Of a DNA stretch of 64,000 nucleotides, positions 33,068 to 43,037 are shown piece by piece. The stretch comes from Bacillus methanolicus (GTDB lineage Bacteria; Bacillota; Bacilli; Bacillales; Cytobacillaceae), in assembly GCF_028888695.1 (NCBI RefSeq), contig NZ_PNFF01000001.1, forward strand, positions 319,501 through 383,500, read 5' to 3'. The first letter of the stretch is position 1. Every line of letters begins with the position of its first letter. The notes under the pieces were generated by a model, which was not told the DNA's origin, did no database searches, and saw only the letters and a program-made list of their open reading frames with translations. The translations under genes and the position numbers were made by a program.

Positions 33068-36055
33068 ATGAAGATTGATGAAATACATATTTACGGCTAT
33101 GGAAAATTTGAAAATGTGAAAATCTCAAATTTGGGCGAATTCCAAGTATTTTACGGTGAGAACGAAGCAGGGAAATCAACGATCATGTCGTTTATTCACA
33201 GCATCTTATTTGGTTTTCCTACAAAACAGCAATCAGAACGCAGGTACGAACCAAAACAATCAGCAAAATATGGCGGACAACTAACCGTCATTTTAAACGA
33301 TGGGAAAAAAGCAATTATTGAACGAGTAAAAGGAAAAGCAACAGGTGATGTCAGTGTTTTGCTTGATGATGGAACACGAGGCGGAGAAGAGCTGTTGAAA
33401 AAGTTGCTTTTACATATTGATAAAAGCTTATTTCAGTCCATTTTTTCTTTTAATCTCCACGGTTTGCAAAATGTCCATCAACTAAAAAGCGAGGATCTTG
33501 GAAAGTTTTTATTCTCAGCGGGAACGTTAGGTTCAGACCGTTTGCTGACGGTAGAAACTGATCTTCAAAAAGAGCTGGATGCCCGTTTTAAACCGAGCGG
33601 CAAAAAGCCTTCTATAAATGAAAAACTGAAAGAACTGCGGCAATTGCACGGAGAATTGAAAAGAGCAGAACAGCAAAATGAACAATATTGGAACCTTCTT
33701 CAGCAAAAAAACACTCATGAATATAAGATTGCTTTATTGGAGAACGAAGCGGAACTCTTAAAAAAGAAGCTGGTCTTTCTTGACGAATGGAAAAGGATGC
33801 TTCCCCTTATAAAGGAACAGGCGCTTTTGAGAGAAGAGCTTAAGCAGTATAACGATATAGCATTTCCAATCGACGGATTAAAAAGACTGGATTGGCTTGA
33901 GCAAAATATACAGCCTCTTGACAGCCGAATAAAAAGTTTAGAGGGAAGAATACAATTGCTGGAAAAAGAAATGGCCGATTTCATTCCTCAAGAAAACCTC
34001 ATTGAATGTGAAACAGAGATTCTTGCAGCAGTTGAAAACATCCCGCTTTATGAACAGCTAAAAGCGGAAGAAAATCAGATTAAGATCAGGCTTGAGAAAG
34101 TGAATGAGGAAATTTCCATTTTAAAGGAACAGCTGCATGCCCAGATTGATGAAGAATGGCTTGGAAATATTAATACGAGTGTATTTATGAAAGAAAAAGC
34201 TGCAGACTTACATGTAAAACATCAAAGGTTGAAAGAAAGGCAGCACGAATTGGACTTGCGATTTTCCGAAGAGAAAGATGCGCTGAAAAAAATCGAAGAA
34301 ACATTGAAAAAGGTTCAAAGCGAGCTTTTACCCGAAAATGAGAGATTAGCATTGAAGGAAAAGCTCGACATCGCAGGTGACAAACGTTTCTATGAAAAGG
34401 AACTTCAGGACATTAAAGAGAGAATTGCTTTTTACAATCGGTCTTTGCAAAAAGAAAAAAAGCAGAAGGAACAAGCATTAATGCAGCAGCTTTTCTTTTC
34501 CGTTTTGTTATTGGTGGCGATAGGATGGGGAATTTATAGCCGGCATTGGATTGTTGCAGCCGCAGCCGGTGCGTGTTTGCTATTTCAGATTCTAATGATA
34601 GTTAAAGTATGGAAATCCAACACAGTTACGGAGATTCTCACTGAACTTCAGGCATTAAAGGATAGGGAAAAGGATGTGCTGGCATCCATAAATTTGTGGG
34701 AAGGAAATGATCTTTCTTCAATAAAGGACAAATTGGACAAAGATGAACAGCTTCAAGAGCAGCATAGGATTTTGCAAATTAAGTGGCAGCAGCAAAACGC
34801 ACAATTCGAAAAAATTATTGCTGCTTTTGAAACATGGGAACAGGAATCTATGGAACTTGAGAGACAGACAAGTGAATTAAGGAAAGAACTGCAGTTGCCG
34901 GAATACATTGATTCACAGAACATTTACGAGGCATTTCAGCTAATTGAAAAACTCAAAGCTAACACGAGAGAGAAACTGTACTTAACTGAACGGCTCACGA
35001 GTGTAGAAAAAGGACTCGAAAATATAGAAAGGCAAATTTTCCATTTTGCTGATACCTTTTTGGGGAAAAAACATTTAGGCATCCAGGAAAGTGCCTTTCG
35101 GTTAAAAAACTTACTAAAATTCGAACTTGAAAAACAAATTCAATATAATGAGAAACAGGCCAAACTCGAAGAGCTGAAAGAAGAACTGTACAAACTATCT
35201 GTCGAGAGAAAGCATTTCCAAAAAGAAGCAGAAAAGCTTCTTTCTTTGGCAAATGCAAAAACAGCAGAGCAATTTCGGGAAATCGGCAAAAGAGCAGAAA
35301 AGCGGGACAGCATTGCTGATCGATTGGAAGAAATTGAAAGGCAGATGGAATTTATGTCTGTTCCTTCTGAACGGAGGATTGAATTCTCCGATACTGATCC
35401 CGATGAATTTATCGAAGAAATTTCAAAAAAACTGGAACAAATTCATTCAGAATTGCAAAGTTTGCGAGAACAGCTTGCAGAAGTAAAATATGAGATTTCT
35501 GTTCTTGAAAACGGTGGAACGTATTCCGAACTATTGCACAAATATTCACTATTAAAATCTGAATTTGAAGAGGATGCGAAAGAATGGGCCAGATTTGCCA
35601 TTGCGAAAGACTTACTTGCAAAAACGATTGAACGCTTTAAAAAGAAACATTTACCAAAAATGATTGCGAAGGCCGAGGAATTTTTGTTTTATTTAACGGA
35701 AGGAAACTATATCCGCATTCATCCTCAGGAACTTGGCAGTGGATTTCTAATTGAAAATAAAGAACATATTTTGTTCGAGGCAAATGAACTCAGCCAGGCA
35801 ACAGCCGAGCAAGTGTATGTTTCATTAAGGCTGGCCCTTGCTGTAACGCTTTACAAAAACTTTCATTTTCCAATTATGATTGATGATGGCTTTGTCAATT
35901 TTGATGAAAACCGGACTAAAAAGGTGATCACACTTTTAAAAAGACTTACCGGGCAGCAAATTTTACTGTTTACATGCCATAAGCATTTGCTTCATTATTT
36001 TGAGAATGTACACATAAAACAGCTGGTAGCAGGGGAAGAAGTGCCAATCCGGTAA
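33068..36055 (+). CDS. yhaN: AAA ATPase YhaN (SbcC/Rad50-like) with membrane-spanning insert
   Basis: The 995 residues form a Rad50/SbcC-type ATPase: Walker [14 protein letters not shown] near 30-45, a long coiled coil (about 185-850) and a C-terminal Walker B region [16 protein letters not shown] with a signature-like [19 protein letters not shown]. The coiled coil is broken at about residues 474-515 by two hydrophobic stretches, [15 protein letters not shown] and [18 protein letters not shown], which look like a transmembrane hairpin in place of a zinc hook. That would tether the complex to the membrane. GAGGCGG precedes the ATG at 33068. Partner of YhaO. Confidence 0.9.
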   Translation: MKIDEIHIYGYGKFENVKISNLGEFQVFYGENEAGKSTIMSFIHSILFGFPTKQQSERRYEPKQSAKYGGQLTVILNDGKKAIIERVKGKATGDVSVLLDDGTRGGEELLKKLLLHIDKSLFQSIFSFNLHGLQNVHQLKSEDLGKFLFSAGTLGSDRLLTVETDLQKELDARFKPSGKKPSINEKLKELRQLHGELKRAEQQNEQYWNLLQQKNTHEYKIALLENEAELLKKKLVFLDEWKRMLPLIKEQALLREELKQYNDIAFPIDGLKRLDWLEQNIQPLDSRIKSLEGRIQLLEKEMADFIPQENLIECETEILAAVENIPLYEQLKAEENQIKIRLEKVNEEISILKEQLHAQIDEEWLGNINTSVFMKEKAADLHVKHQRLKERQHELDLRFSEEKDALKKIEETLKKVQSELLPENERLALKEKLDIAGDKRFYEKELQDIKERIAFYNRSLQKEKKQKEQALMQQLFFSVLLLVAIGWGIYSRHWIVAAAAGACLLFQILMIVKVWKSNTVTEILTELQALKDREKDVLASINLWEGNDLSSIKDKLDKDEQLQEQHRILQIKWQQQNAQFEKIIAAFETWEQESMELERQTSELRKELQLPEYIDSQNIYEAFQLIEKLKANTREKLYLTERLTSVEKGLENIERQIFHFADTFLGKKHLGIQESAFRLKNLLKFELEKQIQYNEKQAKLEELKEELYKLSVERKHFQKEAEKLLSLANAKTAEQFREIGKRAEKRDSIADRLEEIERQMEFMSVPSERRIEFSDTDPDEFIEEISKKLEQIHSELQSLREQLAEVKYEISVLENGGTYSELLHKYSLLKSEFEEDAKEWARFAIAKDLLAKTIERFKKKHLPKMIAKAEEFLFYLTEGNYIRIHPQELGSGFLIENKEHILFEANELSQATAEQVYVSLRLALAVTLYKNFHFPIMIDDGFVNFDENRTKKVITLLKRLTGQQILLFTCHKHLLHYFENVHIKQLVAGEEVPIR

Positions 36056-36102
36056 TTGGGGCTGTTGTGATATACTGTTTTCTTAGAAGGGAGCGTCGGA
36101 TT

Positions 36103-37047
36103 GTGAATAAAGGAATTCAGCAGTACGATGTAGGAGAACAAGTTGAGTTATTTTTGCTAATAAAAAATTCCACAAAAGGAATTGCCAGCAATGGAAAGCC
36201 TTTTCTTACGTTGATTTTACAAGATCAAAGCGGGGAGATAGAAGCAAAATTATGGGATGCTTCTGATGATGATGAGAAAAATTATGCACCGCAAAATATC
36301 GTGAAAGTTCTTGGGGATATTCAAAATTACCGCGGACGAAACCAGCTTCGCATCCGCCAGATCCGTCCGGCGTCTCCGGCAGATCCAGTAAAGATTTCCG
36401 ATTTCCTTGAAACAGCTCCTGTTTCGCAGGATGAAATGATCAGCAAAATAACACAATATATATTCGAAATGAAGAACCCGAATATTCAACGGATTACGAG
36501 ATATTTGCTTAAAAAACATCAAGAGTCTTTCTTAGAATACCCGGCTGCAACAAAAAATCACCATGAATTTGTTTCAGGCCTTGCTTATCATGTAACGAGC
36601 ATGCTGGATTTAGCTAAAGCGATCGCAGACCTTTATCCAAGCCTTGATAAAGATTTGCTATATGCCGGGGTCATACTTCATGATTTAGGGAAAGTTTTCG
36701 AATTATCAGGACCGGTTTCAACTTCTTATACGGTTGAAGGGAACCTCCTCGGACATATTACAATTATGGTGAATGAGATCGGGAAAGCCGCGAATGAACT
36801 GGGGATTTCAGGAGAAGAAGTATTAATGCTCCAGCATTTAGTTTTGTCACACCATGGAAAAGCAGAATGGGGCAGCCCAAAGCCCCCACTCATAAAAGAA
36901 GCTGAAATTCTTCACCATATTGATAATCTTGATGCAAAAATGAACATGCTTGACCGTGCCCTTGCCAGAGTGAAACCTGGGGAATTTACCGAAAGGATCT
37001 TTGCCCTTGATAACCGGTCATTTTATAAGCCTACATTTCATAAATGA
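36103..37047 (+). CDS. yhaM: 3'-5' exoribonuclease YhaM
   Basis: This 314-residue protein has an N-terminal OB fold (about 12-95, [20 protein letters not shown] and [14 protein letters not shown]) and an HD phosphohydrolase domain (about 150-290, [21 protein letters not shown] and [11 protein letters not shown]). That is the YhaM architecture and exact B. subtilis length. It trims RNA and DNA 3' ends and depends on Mn2+. The GTG at 36103 is 9 bases after GAAGGGAG; upstream extension has no site. It is the last gene of the yhaONM operon. Confidence 0.92.
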   Translation: MNKGIQQYDVGEQVELFLLIKNSTKGIASNGKPFLTLILQDQSGEIEAKLWDASDDDEKNYAPQNIVKVLGDIQNYRGRNQLRIRQIRPASPADPVKISDFLETAPVSQDEMISKITQYIFEMKNPNIQRITRYLLKKHQESFLEYPAATKNHHEFVSGLAYHVTSMLDLAKAIADLYPSLDKDLLYAGVILHDLGKVFELSGPVSTSYTVEGNLLGHITIMVNEIGKAANELGISGEEVLMLQHLVLSHHGKAEWGSPKPPLIKEAEILHHIDNLDAKMNMLDRALARVKPGEFTERIFALDNRSFYKPTFHK

Positions 37048-37051
37048 AAGC

Positions 37052-37078
37052 AGAAGCCTCACAAATGAGGCTTCTTTG
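37052..37078 (+). terminator. Terminator of yhaONM
   Basis: AGAAGCCTCA and TGAGGCTTCT form a perfect 10-bp stem around CAAA, followed by TTTG. The tail is short in T residues. Confidence 0.85.
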
Positions 37079-37098
37079 CGTTAACGCATTAACGGAGC

Positions 37099-37112
37099 AG
37101 GGGCCAGACCCT
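37099..37112. repeat. GGGTCTGACCC-family fragment, copy 6 (half copy)
   Basis: GGGGCCAGACCCTC resembles one arm of the dispersed repeat; a TTAACGCATTAACGG stretch precedes it, like the TTAAAG stretches in the copies at 57902 and 59186. No partner arm is visible. Confidence 0.45.
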
Positions 37113-37208
37113 CAAAAGAAGTGGGGAACTATTCTGTAGTAGGCGGCATATTTTCTTTTTCCTTGCATAAGCTTGTACTAAGTTTAGTATCAGGGGAGGA
37201 AATATACA

Positions 37209-37409
37209 ATGCTTGTCCCTTTTTGGGTTTATTTGGTTGTTGGGGGAATTATGATCAGTGCTTATATGGCCGTAAAGGTGGGGAGAGAGGAACGCCAGCA
37301 AGAACTGGAGAGCATCGAGCTTGAGGGATCTATTTATATGGAGCGCCTCGAACAAGAAAGAAAGAAAAAATTAGAAAAACAAAGGTCTATTGAAGGTAAA
37401 ATATCTTAA
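37209..37409 (+). CDS. yhaL: Sporulation protein YhaL
   Basis: This 66-residue protein has one N-terminal membrane helix (about 4-22, VPFWVYLVVGGIMISAYMAV) and a highly charged cytoplasmic helix rich in Glu, Arg and Lys. Topology, length (70 in B. subtilis) and position between yhaM and prsA match YhaL, a sporulation protein of unknown mechanism. GGGGAGGAAATATACA precedes the ATG at 37209. Confidence 0.85.
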   Translation: MLVPFWVYLVVGGIMISAYMAVKVGREERQQELESIELEGSIYMERLEQERKKKLEKQRSIEGKIS

Positions 37410-37500
37410 AGAAACGGGTCCAGCAACCTGTTTTATTTAGAAAACATAAAATTTGATTAGAAATAGGCTTTTTTGCGTAAAACCATATAATCGTTTTCAT

Positions 37501-37534
37501 AAAAAAGCGGCCAAATAGTCGGTCGCTTTTTTTG
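37501..37534 (+). terminator. Terminator after yhaL
   Basis: AAAAAGCGGCC and GGTCGCTTTTTTT form a stem around AAATAGTC, with a T-run. Confidence 0.88.
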
Positions 37535-37574
37535 CGGAAAAAATCACAAATCTCAAAAAAAGATCGTAATGTTT

Positions 37575-37613
37575 TTTACATAATTTAACATTCAATTTAC
37601 TAATCTATTATAA
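37575..37613 (+). promoter_or_regulatory. Candidate Pho box and promoter of the PhoX gene
   Basis: TTTACA (37575), TTAACA (37585) and TTTACT (37596) are spaced 10-11 bases apart, the direct-repeat pattern of PhoP boxes (TTAACA repeats). The middle hexamer also serves as a -35 element 18 bases before TATAAT at about 37609. Positive PhoP control under phosphate starvation is inferred. Confidence 0.5.
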
Positions 37614-37676
37614 TATTTTAACAATTTTTCTGTTAAATAAAGTTAGGAAATTTATTATAACTGAAGGAGGAAGACG

Positions 37677-39638
37677 ATGAAAAAGAAAGGAATCGCCCTT
37701 GCTTTGGCTCTTGGGATTTTAGCGCCAACAGTGAATCCAATTCAAGCAGCGACAAAAGAAGTAAAGATTGAATCTGTCTCATTTAGCGGCTCAAGAGCCC
37801 CGGCTACTGCTGAAGAAATGAGCAAACCGTTTACAACAGCTACAGTTGTCGTAAAGTATACAAATGGTAAAACAAAAAAATTCCCGCTTACATATAAAGA
37901 GTTATTTAAAACAACGGATAAGTTTAAAATGCCGAACGGAGAAACTTTCCAAGCAGGTACTCCTACGGATTATTATGGCGACCCTATTACTGACAAATCG
38001 GTAGATGGAAAACCTGTTCATTATGTATCTGACGCACCAGACGCAAACAGTCTCCTTCGACCAATGAAGGACGGTTCTTTGTACCTTGTTTCTCATTATG
38101 AATATGATTCGCTGGACAACGCAGGTAAACCGGCTTGGCGCCGCGTACCGGCTTCAATGACATTAACGAAATTGTATCAAAACATGAAAACAGGAGAGTT
38201 GAAAGTTTCAACTGTCGACAAAATTGACTTTTCAGGAGTAAACGGTTTATGGGTGCCTTGTAACGGTTCATTAACGCCTTGGAATACACACTTAGGTTCT
38301 GAAGAATATGAGCCTGATGCCCGTTCATTTGAATTCGATACACCAGAAAAGCTCAGTGAATCAACAGCTCATTTAAAAGATTTTGCAAAGCTGTATTTTG
38401 ATGATGAGAAAAAAGCAAACCCTTATTATTACGGCTTTACTCCTGAAGTGTTTGTCAGCTCTGACGGTATGACGCGTGTTGTGAAGCATTATAGTACCGG
38501 ACGCCGTTCCAACGAAATGATGATTGTAATGCCGGATGAACAAACTGCATACTTTGGGGACGACGGTGAATATACAACGCTGTTTATGTATGTGGCTGAT
38601 AAACCGCGTGATTTGTCAGCAGGAACATTATATGCGGCGAAATTTGCGCAAACAAGTGCAGATAAAGGTGGAGCCGGCAATTTAGAATGGATTAAACTTG
38701 GACATGCGACAGATAAGGAAATTAAACGTATTATTGATAAAGGCATTAAATTCAGCGATATTTTTGAAGTGTCCGATGTGCCGAAAGAAGGTTTTATCCC
38801 TGTTAAGCAATACTCAGGCCAGAATGCCAAATATGGAAAAGTAGAATACTTGAAACTGAAGCCTGGTATGGAAAAAGCTGCTGCATTTTTAGAAACTCGC
38901 CGTTACGCAGCGATGTTAGGAGCGACAAGCGAGTTTAATAAGATGGAAGGCTTAACGGTGAACGCGAAAGATAAAAAGCTGTATGTAGCAATTGCCGATA
39001 TTGGAAAAGGCATGGAGAAAAACAGTCAAGACCCGACCGATCACATTCAATTGCCGAAAGTAAAAGCTGGAGCGGTTTATGAATTAAGCTTAAAGCCGGG
39101 ACAAAAGAATACAACCGGCCAGCCGATTAACAGCGGATATGTAGCTTCTTCAATGAAGGCGCTTCTTGTCGGCGAAGATTTAGCGCAGCCTGACGCTTAC
39201 GGAAATAAAGCGAACGTAAATAAAATTGCTGGTCCGGACAACTTAAGCTTCTCTGAGGATTATCGCACATTGTTTATCGGGGAAGACAGCAGCCAGCATA
39301 TTAACAATTTTGTATGGGCTTATAATGTAGAAACAAAAAAATTATCCCGAATTTTATCAGTACCTGCCGGTGCAGAGGCAACGGGGCTACAAGCGGTTGA
39401 TAACAGAAATGGATTCAGCTACATTATGAGCAATTTCCAACATCCAGGTGACGAATTAGACAATTTTGCGCCGACAGCTGTAAAAATTGAGGACGTGAAA
39501 AAAGCCGTTGACAAAACATATGGAATTAATCAAGCCGGTGCAGTCGGTTATGTTCAAGGATTACCGAATATTAAAAAGTTGCAGGAAGAACTAAAGAAAC
39601 AGCAGCAGCCAAAAACACAACAGAATAAAAAGAAGTAA
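37677..39638 (+). CDS. phoX: PhoX-family alkaline phosphatase (DUF839)
   Basis: This secreted phosphatase would release phosphate from organic monoesters; PhoX enzymes are monomeric and use Ca2+ and Fe3+. The 653 residues start with a signal peptide (KKKGIALALALGILAP, cut near IQAA at 28). Family marks are GSLTPWNTHLGSEEYEPDAR, near 200, KHYSTGRRSNEMMIVMPDEQ and GPDNLSFSEDYRTLFIGED near 530. It lacks a twin-arginine signal, so export is by Sec, unlike many Gram-negative PhoX proteins. GAAGGAGGAAGACG precedes the ATG. The Pho-box-like repeats upstream support the assignment. It stands alone between two terminators. Confidence 0.85.
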   Translation: MKKKGIALALALGILAPTVNPIQAATKEVKIESVSFSGSRAPATAEEMSKPFTTATVVVKYTNGKTKKFPLTYKELFKTTDKFKMPNGETFQAGTPTDYYGDPITDKSVDGKPVHYVSDAPDANSLLRPMKDGSLYLVSHYEYDSLDNAGKPAWRRVPASMTLTKLYQNMKTGELKVSTVDKIDFSGVNGLWVPCNGSLTPWNTHLGSEEYEPDARSFEFDTPEKLSESTAHLKDFAKLYFDDEKKANPYYYGFTPEVFVSSDGMTRVVKHYSTGRRSNEMMIVMPDEQTAYFGDDGEYTTLFMYVADKPRDLSAGTLYAAKFAQTSADKGGAGNLEWIKLGHATDKEIKRIIDKGIKFSDIFEVSDVPKEGFIPVKQYSGQNAKYGKVEYLKLKPGMEKAAAFLETRRYAAMLGATSEFNKMEGLTVNAKDKKLYVAIADIGKGMEKNSQDPTDHIQLPKVKAGAVYELSLKPGQKNTTGQPINSGYVASSMKALLVGEDLAQPDAYGNKANVNKIAGPDNLSFSEDYRTLFIGEDSSQHINNFVWAYNVETKKLSRILSVPAGAEATGLQAVDNRNGFSYIMSNFQHPGDELDNFAPTAVKIEDVKKAVDKTYGINQAGAVGYVQGLPNIKKLQEELKKQQQPKTQQNKKK

Positions 39639-39645
39639 ATGAATA

Positions 39646-39684
39646 GAAAAAGTCTGCCATGTAAATTATAGGCAGACTTTTTCT
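39646..39684 (+). terminator. Terminator after phoX
   Basis: AAAAAGTCTGCC and GGCAGACTTTTT form a 12-bp stem around ATGTAAATTATA. Confidence 0.95.
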
Positions 39685-39737
39685 TTTGATACACCCCCGC
39701 CTATAGGGTTCAAACTCGAGAAGGGAGAGGAAGGACA

Positions 39738-39780
39738 GAACAATTAAAAAGAAAGAGGCGGGGGTTAGTCACCCCCACCT
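39738..39780 (-). terminator. Terminator after prsA
   Basis: On the minus strand GTGGGGGT and ACCCCCGCC form a GC-rich stem around GACTA, followed by TCTTTCTTTTTAATTG. It lies directly past the prsA stop. Confidence 0.8.
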
Positions 39781-39782
39781 GC

Positions 39783-40643
39783 TTATTTCTTTGACTTGTT
39801 AAGTATACCTTCTAATTCTTTATCTTTGATTTCAACACCTGCATCCTTCAATTCACGGTCCATTGCTTTTTGTACGATATCTTGATCAAGCTTGGACACC
39901 TTTAATTTATACTCCAGTTCATCTTTCATTTTATCATACGATTTTTTTTCTTTTTTATCAGTTACTTGAATAATATGCCATCCATGTTCCGTTTTTACTG
40001 GTTCGCTTATTTCATTCACATCAAGAGCATACGCTGCTTTCTCAAACTCAGGAACCATTTCGCCTGCGCCAAACCAGCCCAGGTCTCCGCCTTTTTGAGC
40101 TGAAACAGTGTCAGTAGAGTATTCTTTTGCAAGGTCTTCAAATTTAGATCCGGTATCAAGTTTTTTCTTAACGTCTTTTGCTGTTTTTTCATCTGCCACT
40201 AAAATATGGCGGGCTTTAATTTCCGGTTTGTACTCATCGTAATACTTCTTTAATTCTTTTTCTGTAACCTTAACTTCTTTGACTGCCGCTTTTTCTTGAA
40301 GAAGGCCGACTTTGAAATCTTTTTTCAAGTCTTCTTCGCTTTCATAGCCGTATTGAGCGAGGGCCATTTCAAAACTGTCGCCAAGCTGGCTTTTTAATTC
40401 ATTAACCTTTGCATCTAGTTCTTTGTCTGTCACTTTATATTTTTCGGAAAGGACTTTTTCGTAAAGAAGCTCTTGAAGAGTTTGCTCGCCATATTTTTCT
40501 TTCATCGCTTCATAAAGCTCGTCCTTTGTAATATTGCCGGCTTTCGTTTCCACTACCGCCTCGGAGTCCCCTCCTTGTGCATTACATGCGCTCAAACTGA
40601 TAACCCCGACGGCTAAGGATAGGGATAAGATCCATTTTTTCAT
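39783..40643 (-). CDS. prsA: Foldase lipoprotein PrsA
   Basis: PrsA is an extracytoplasmic, membrane-anchored parvulin-type prolyl isomerase that folds secreted proteins. The 286 residues have a lipoprotein signal with lipobox LSAC (Cys20), helical chaperone regions on both sides, and a central PPIC domain at about 130-225 (KARHILVADE, QKGGDLGWFGAGEMVPEFE and TEHGWHIIQVTD). The ATG at 40643 is 8 bases after AGGAG; a GTG three codons earlier overlaps the site. Position between yhaL and hpr matches B. subtilis. Confidence 0.95.
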   Translation of the reverse strand: MKKWILSLSLAVGVISLSACNAQGGDSEAVVETKAGNITKDELYEAMKEKYGEQTLQELLYEKVLSEKYKVTDKELDAKVNELKSQLGDSFEMALAQYGYESEEDLKKDFKVGLLQEKAAVKEVKVTEKELKKYYDEYKPEIKARHILVADEKTAKDVKKKLDTGSKFEDLAKEYSTDTVSAQKGGDLGWFGAGEMVPEFEKAAYALDVNEISEPVKTEHGWHIIQVTDKKEKKSYDKMKDELEYKLKVSKLDQDIVQKAMDRELKDAGVEIKDKELEGILNKSKK

Positions 40644-40842
40644 TTTTAACACTCCTAAAAGTAATTTCGTGGGTAAATTTTCAATTCACACCAATTACTA
40701 TAACACAAATGAAGTAAGAACATAAAGAAAATCCCTGCTTTTTATAATTCCGAAAAATTGGGTTGGTCAAGATACATGCCTATTCGCCATAAGTGCGACT
40801 TGAATAGTATAAGATAGCAACCCATAAAGGAGGTGTTTTACT

Positions 40843-40926
40843 ATGAGTGGAGGATATGGAGGCGGCTTCGCGTTAATTGTAGTGTTGTTTATCTTATTAA
40901 TTATTGTTGGTGCATCATGGTTTTAA
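40843..40926 (+). CDS. Tiny YjcZ-family transmembrane peptide, first copy (27 aa)
   Basis: AAAGGAGGTGTTTTACT precedes the ATG at 40843. The peptide is MSGGYGGGFALIVVLF followed by ILLIIVGASWF: a Gly-rich start and one helix. This is the YjcZ/tiny_TM_bacill family of Bacillus sporulation peptides. Function unknown. A near-identical copy follows 66 bases downstream. Confidence 0.88.
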   Translation: MSGGYGGGFALIVVLFILLIIVGASWF

Positions 40927-40991
40927 GGTTAAGAAGAAATAGACGGCATTAAGGCAATTTGTCTTATGCATTTCTGAAAGGAGGAAAAAAT

Positions 40992-41084
40992 ATGTCCGGT
41001 GGACCAGGCTATTACGGTGGAGGATTTGCACTTATTGTAGTCCTCTTTATCCTTTTAATTATTATCGGTGCCTCATGGCTGTAA
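40992..41084 (+). CDS. Tiny YjcZ-family transmembrane peptide, second copy (30 aa)
   Basis: AAAGGAGGAAAAAAT precedes the ATG at 40992. The peptide is MSGGPGYYGGGFALIV followed by VLFILLIIIGASWL, differing from the first copy mainly by three inserted residues near the start. The pair is a recent tandem duplication and shares one terminator. Confidence 0.9.
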   Translation: MSGGPGYYGGGFALIVVLFILLIIIGASWL

Positions 41085-41104
41085 GAAAAGTTGAACCGAT
41101 GTAC

Positions 41105-41134
41105 AAAAGCGGTGATCAACTCGTCACCGCTTTA
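41105..41134 (+). terminator. Terminator after the YjcZ-type pair
   Basis: AAAGCGGTGA and TCACCGCTTT form a perfect 10-bp stem around TCAACTCG, followed by ATTATG. Confidence 0.85.
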
Positions 41135-41148
41135 TTATGTACGTTACT

Positions 41149-41328
41149 TTACGTAAACAAAATTTCTAAATAGGAAGACGTCAATAAAATTAATATTAAA
41201 ATATTTATCGTTCTAAATACTTTTGGCTGGCGGTCTTCGGGAATTTCCTTTTGTATACAAAGGGTATTTGTCAATTTGTTAATATAAAAAACAATAAAAG
41301 CGGCAAAAAGAATAAAAACGGAGATCAT
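41149..41328 (-). CDS. Small membrane protein, two helices (59 aa)
   Basis: AGAGGGA lies 7 bases before the ATG at 41328; an in-frame extension to 41379 has no site. The peptide has helices at about 2-19 (ISVFILFAAFIVFYIN) and 39-57 (INILILILLTSSYLEIL), joined by a charged loop IQKEIPEDRQPKVFR. I do not recognise the family. Monocistronic, between the YjcZ-type pair and hpr. Confidence 0.6.
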   Translation of the reverse strand: MISVFILFAAFIVFYINKLTNTLCIQKEIPEDRQPKVFRTINILILILLTSSYLEILFT

Positions 41329-41630
41329 CGAAGAATCCCTCTTTCTGGAAAGCATACTGATGACAATACAATAACACAAAAAACAATGAAAAAATATAGT
41401 TTAAATGATTGAAATTTAAAGTGATAAAAACTCACTTAGATACTGTACGATGAAATACCAAAAAAATCAATAGGGAATATCGAGTCTTTCTCAAAAAATA
41501 TTATGACAAAATCATCTTTGGATCGAAAAATCCGGCAAAAGCCTCAGCGTATAATTTGGAGTGAAAAAGCCAATAATACAGCTTCTTGGGCCAGTTTCCC
41601 CATATATCGATGGCCTGAATTTTTGATAGA

Positions 41631-42206
41631 TTATACGTATTCTTCTTTGCTTAATTCTTTTTTCGTAAGGCGTCCGTCGACTTCAATAAATTCAGTCTCG
41701 ATATTATGAAAGGATTTCTCGAATATTTCCATAAAATCATCGCCGTAAATATTTCTTAAGATGGCCATTATTTCGATGATTTCCGGAAACTTTCCGTATA
41801 GATCCCTTAACGGCAACGCACCTGAAAAAGCTGCGTTCTTATCAGGCCGATACGATTCCATTAAACTTAATAAAATTCTTTCTCCTTTTTCAGTTAATTG
41901 CACGTAAGTGTTTCGTTTGTCGTTTTCCTTCTTCGAAAATTTGAGCAGTCCTCTTTCTTCGAGCTTTTTAGAAAAGTTAAAAGCTGTTGAAACGTGCATG
42001 ACCCCAAATTTGGCAACGTCGGATATTGAAGCTCCGTTCAAATGATAAGCAATCCATAAAATATGATGCTCATTAATGTTTAAATCATAAGGCTTAATCC
42101 ATTGCTGCCAATCTTTTTCAACTGATTTCCAAAGTGCTTTGCTTAATTGTGCGATTCTCTGGGTGAACATAAATGCTTCTTTCATAGAATATGATTTTTC
42201 TGTCAT
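41631..42206 (-). CDS. hpr: Transition-state regulator Hpr/ScoC (MarR family)
   Basis: This 191-residue MarR-family dimer represses extracellular proteases, peptide permeases and sporulation genes in B. subtilis. Visible are the winged helix (about 50-120: [21 protein letters not shown], then [21 protein letters not shown]) and the Hpr-specific C-terminus with [15 protein letters not shown]. The ATG at 42206 follows AGGTGA at 6 bases. Its neighbours prsA, yhaH and trpP are as in B. subtilis. Confidence 0.93.
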   Translation of the reverse strand: MTEKSYSMKEAFMFTQRIAQLSKALWKSVEKDWQQWIKPYDLNINEHHILWIAYHLNGASISDVAKFGVMHVSTAFNFSKKLEERGLLKFSKKENDKRNTYVQLTEKGERILLSLMESYRPDKNAAFSGALPLRDLYGKFPEIIEIMAILRNIYGDDFMEIFEKSFHNIETEFIEVDGRLTKKELSKEEYV

Positions 42207-42405
42207 CCCCAATCACCTACTTTTTTTTATCTATATATCATTATGCCAATAAAACAAAAATTAATAAAGATGTAAATTTACAAAATTTTAAGAAAATATT
42301 TTTCCGCTTATTGATAAAAGTCAGTATGATATTTTCTCAAGCTTAAACCTCAATTCATTGTAGAAATGAACCATTTTTATAATATATTTCTTTTCGGCTG
42401 AATTA

Positions 42406-42456
42406 GAAAAAATCCTTCTTATCCTTATCAAAATAATCATAAGGATAAGAAGGATT
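42406..42456 (-). terminator. Terminator after yhaH, very long perfect stem
   Basis: AATCCTTCTTATCCTTAT and its exact complement form an 18-bp stem around a 10-base loop, followed on the minus strand by TTTTCTAATTC. The right arm ends six bases before the yhaH stop codon. Confidence 0.92.
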
Positions 42457-42462
42457 ATGAAC

Positions 42463-42822
42463 TTATAGATTTGCATTTAATGTTTGTTCAAGGCCATTCA
42501 GCTTTTTTTCAATATCTTGAATTTCTTTTTTGAGTTGTTGCTGATGCGGCGAGATTTCATTTTTCCAATTATCAATGGAGGACTTCACATCGGATGCAAA
42601 TGTGGTGATTGCTTCTTTTCCTTCTTTTGAAGCATATGTTGCTGCATCCTTTAATTCAGCCAGATTCTTTTTTAGTACTGAAAACTGATTCAGCAAAAGA
42701 TCTTTCTTTTCCTTCAAATTTTGTCTTGTTTCCTTTCCTGAAGCAGGTGCAGTCAACAGAGCGCCGATACCTGCAGAAACCCCTCCAACCAAAATGCCAA
42801 GGAGCAAAGATTTTAATTTCAT
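42463..42822 (-). CDS. yhaH: YtxH-like protein YhaH
   Basis: This 119-residue protein has an N-terminal hydrophobic, Gly-rich helix (LLLGILVGGVSAGIGALLTAP), the SGKETRQNLKEK motif of the YtxH family and a long amphipathic coiled region. AATGAGGTGTTTACT precedes the ATG at 42822. It is a general-stress-type envelope protein of unknown mechanism, same place and length as B. subtilis YhaH (118). Confidence 0.88.
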   Translation of the reverse strand: MKLKSLLLGILVGGVSAGIGALLTAPASGKETRQNLKEKKDLLLNQFSVLKKNLAELKDAATYASKEGKEAITTFASDVKSSIDNWKNEISPHQQQLKKEIQDIEKKLNGLEQTLNANL

Positions 42823-43037
42823 AGTAAACACCTCATTATATTGGCTAATAGCTAAATTCTTTATAACTTAAAACCCTACATTAGTAAATTCGAAAAGGTT
42901 TTTTTAATTCCTTCATGATGTTTTATCTCGATTAAACGAAATTAAACAAATAGGATTTACATAGCCATTTAAAGACTGGCATAGATATTAATTATGAATG
43001 TTGTCTCATCATCCGACTGTGTGAAAGGAGTGGGAAC

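Noticed and set aside
37902-38830. Minus-strand frames inside phoX
   Set aside because: They are shadows of a well-supported plus-strand gene and have no ribosome binding sites.
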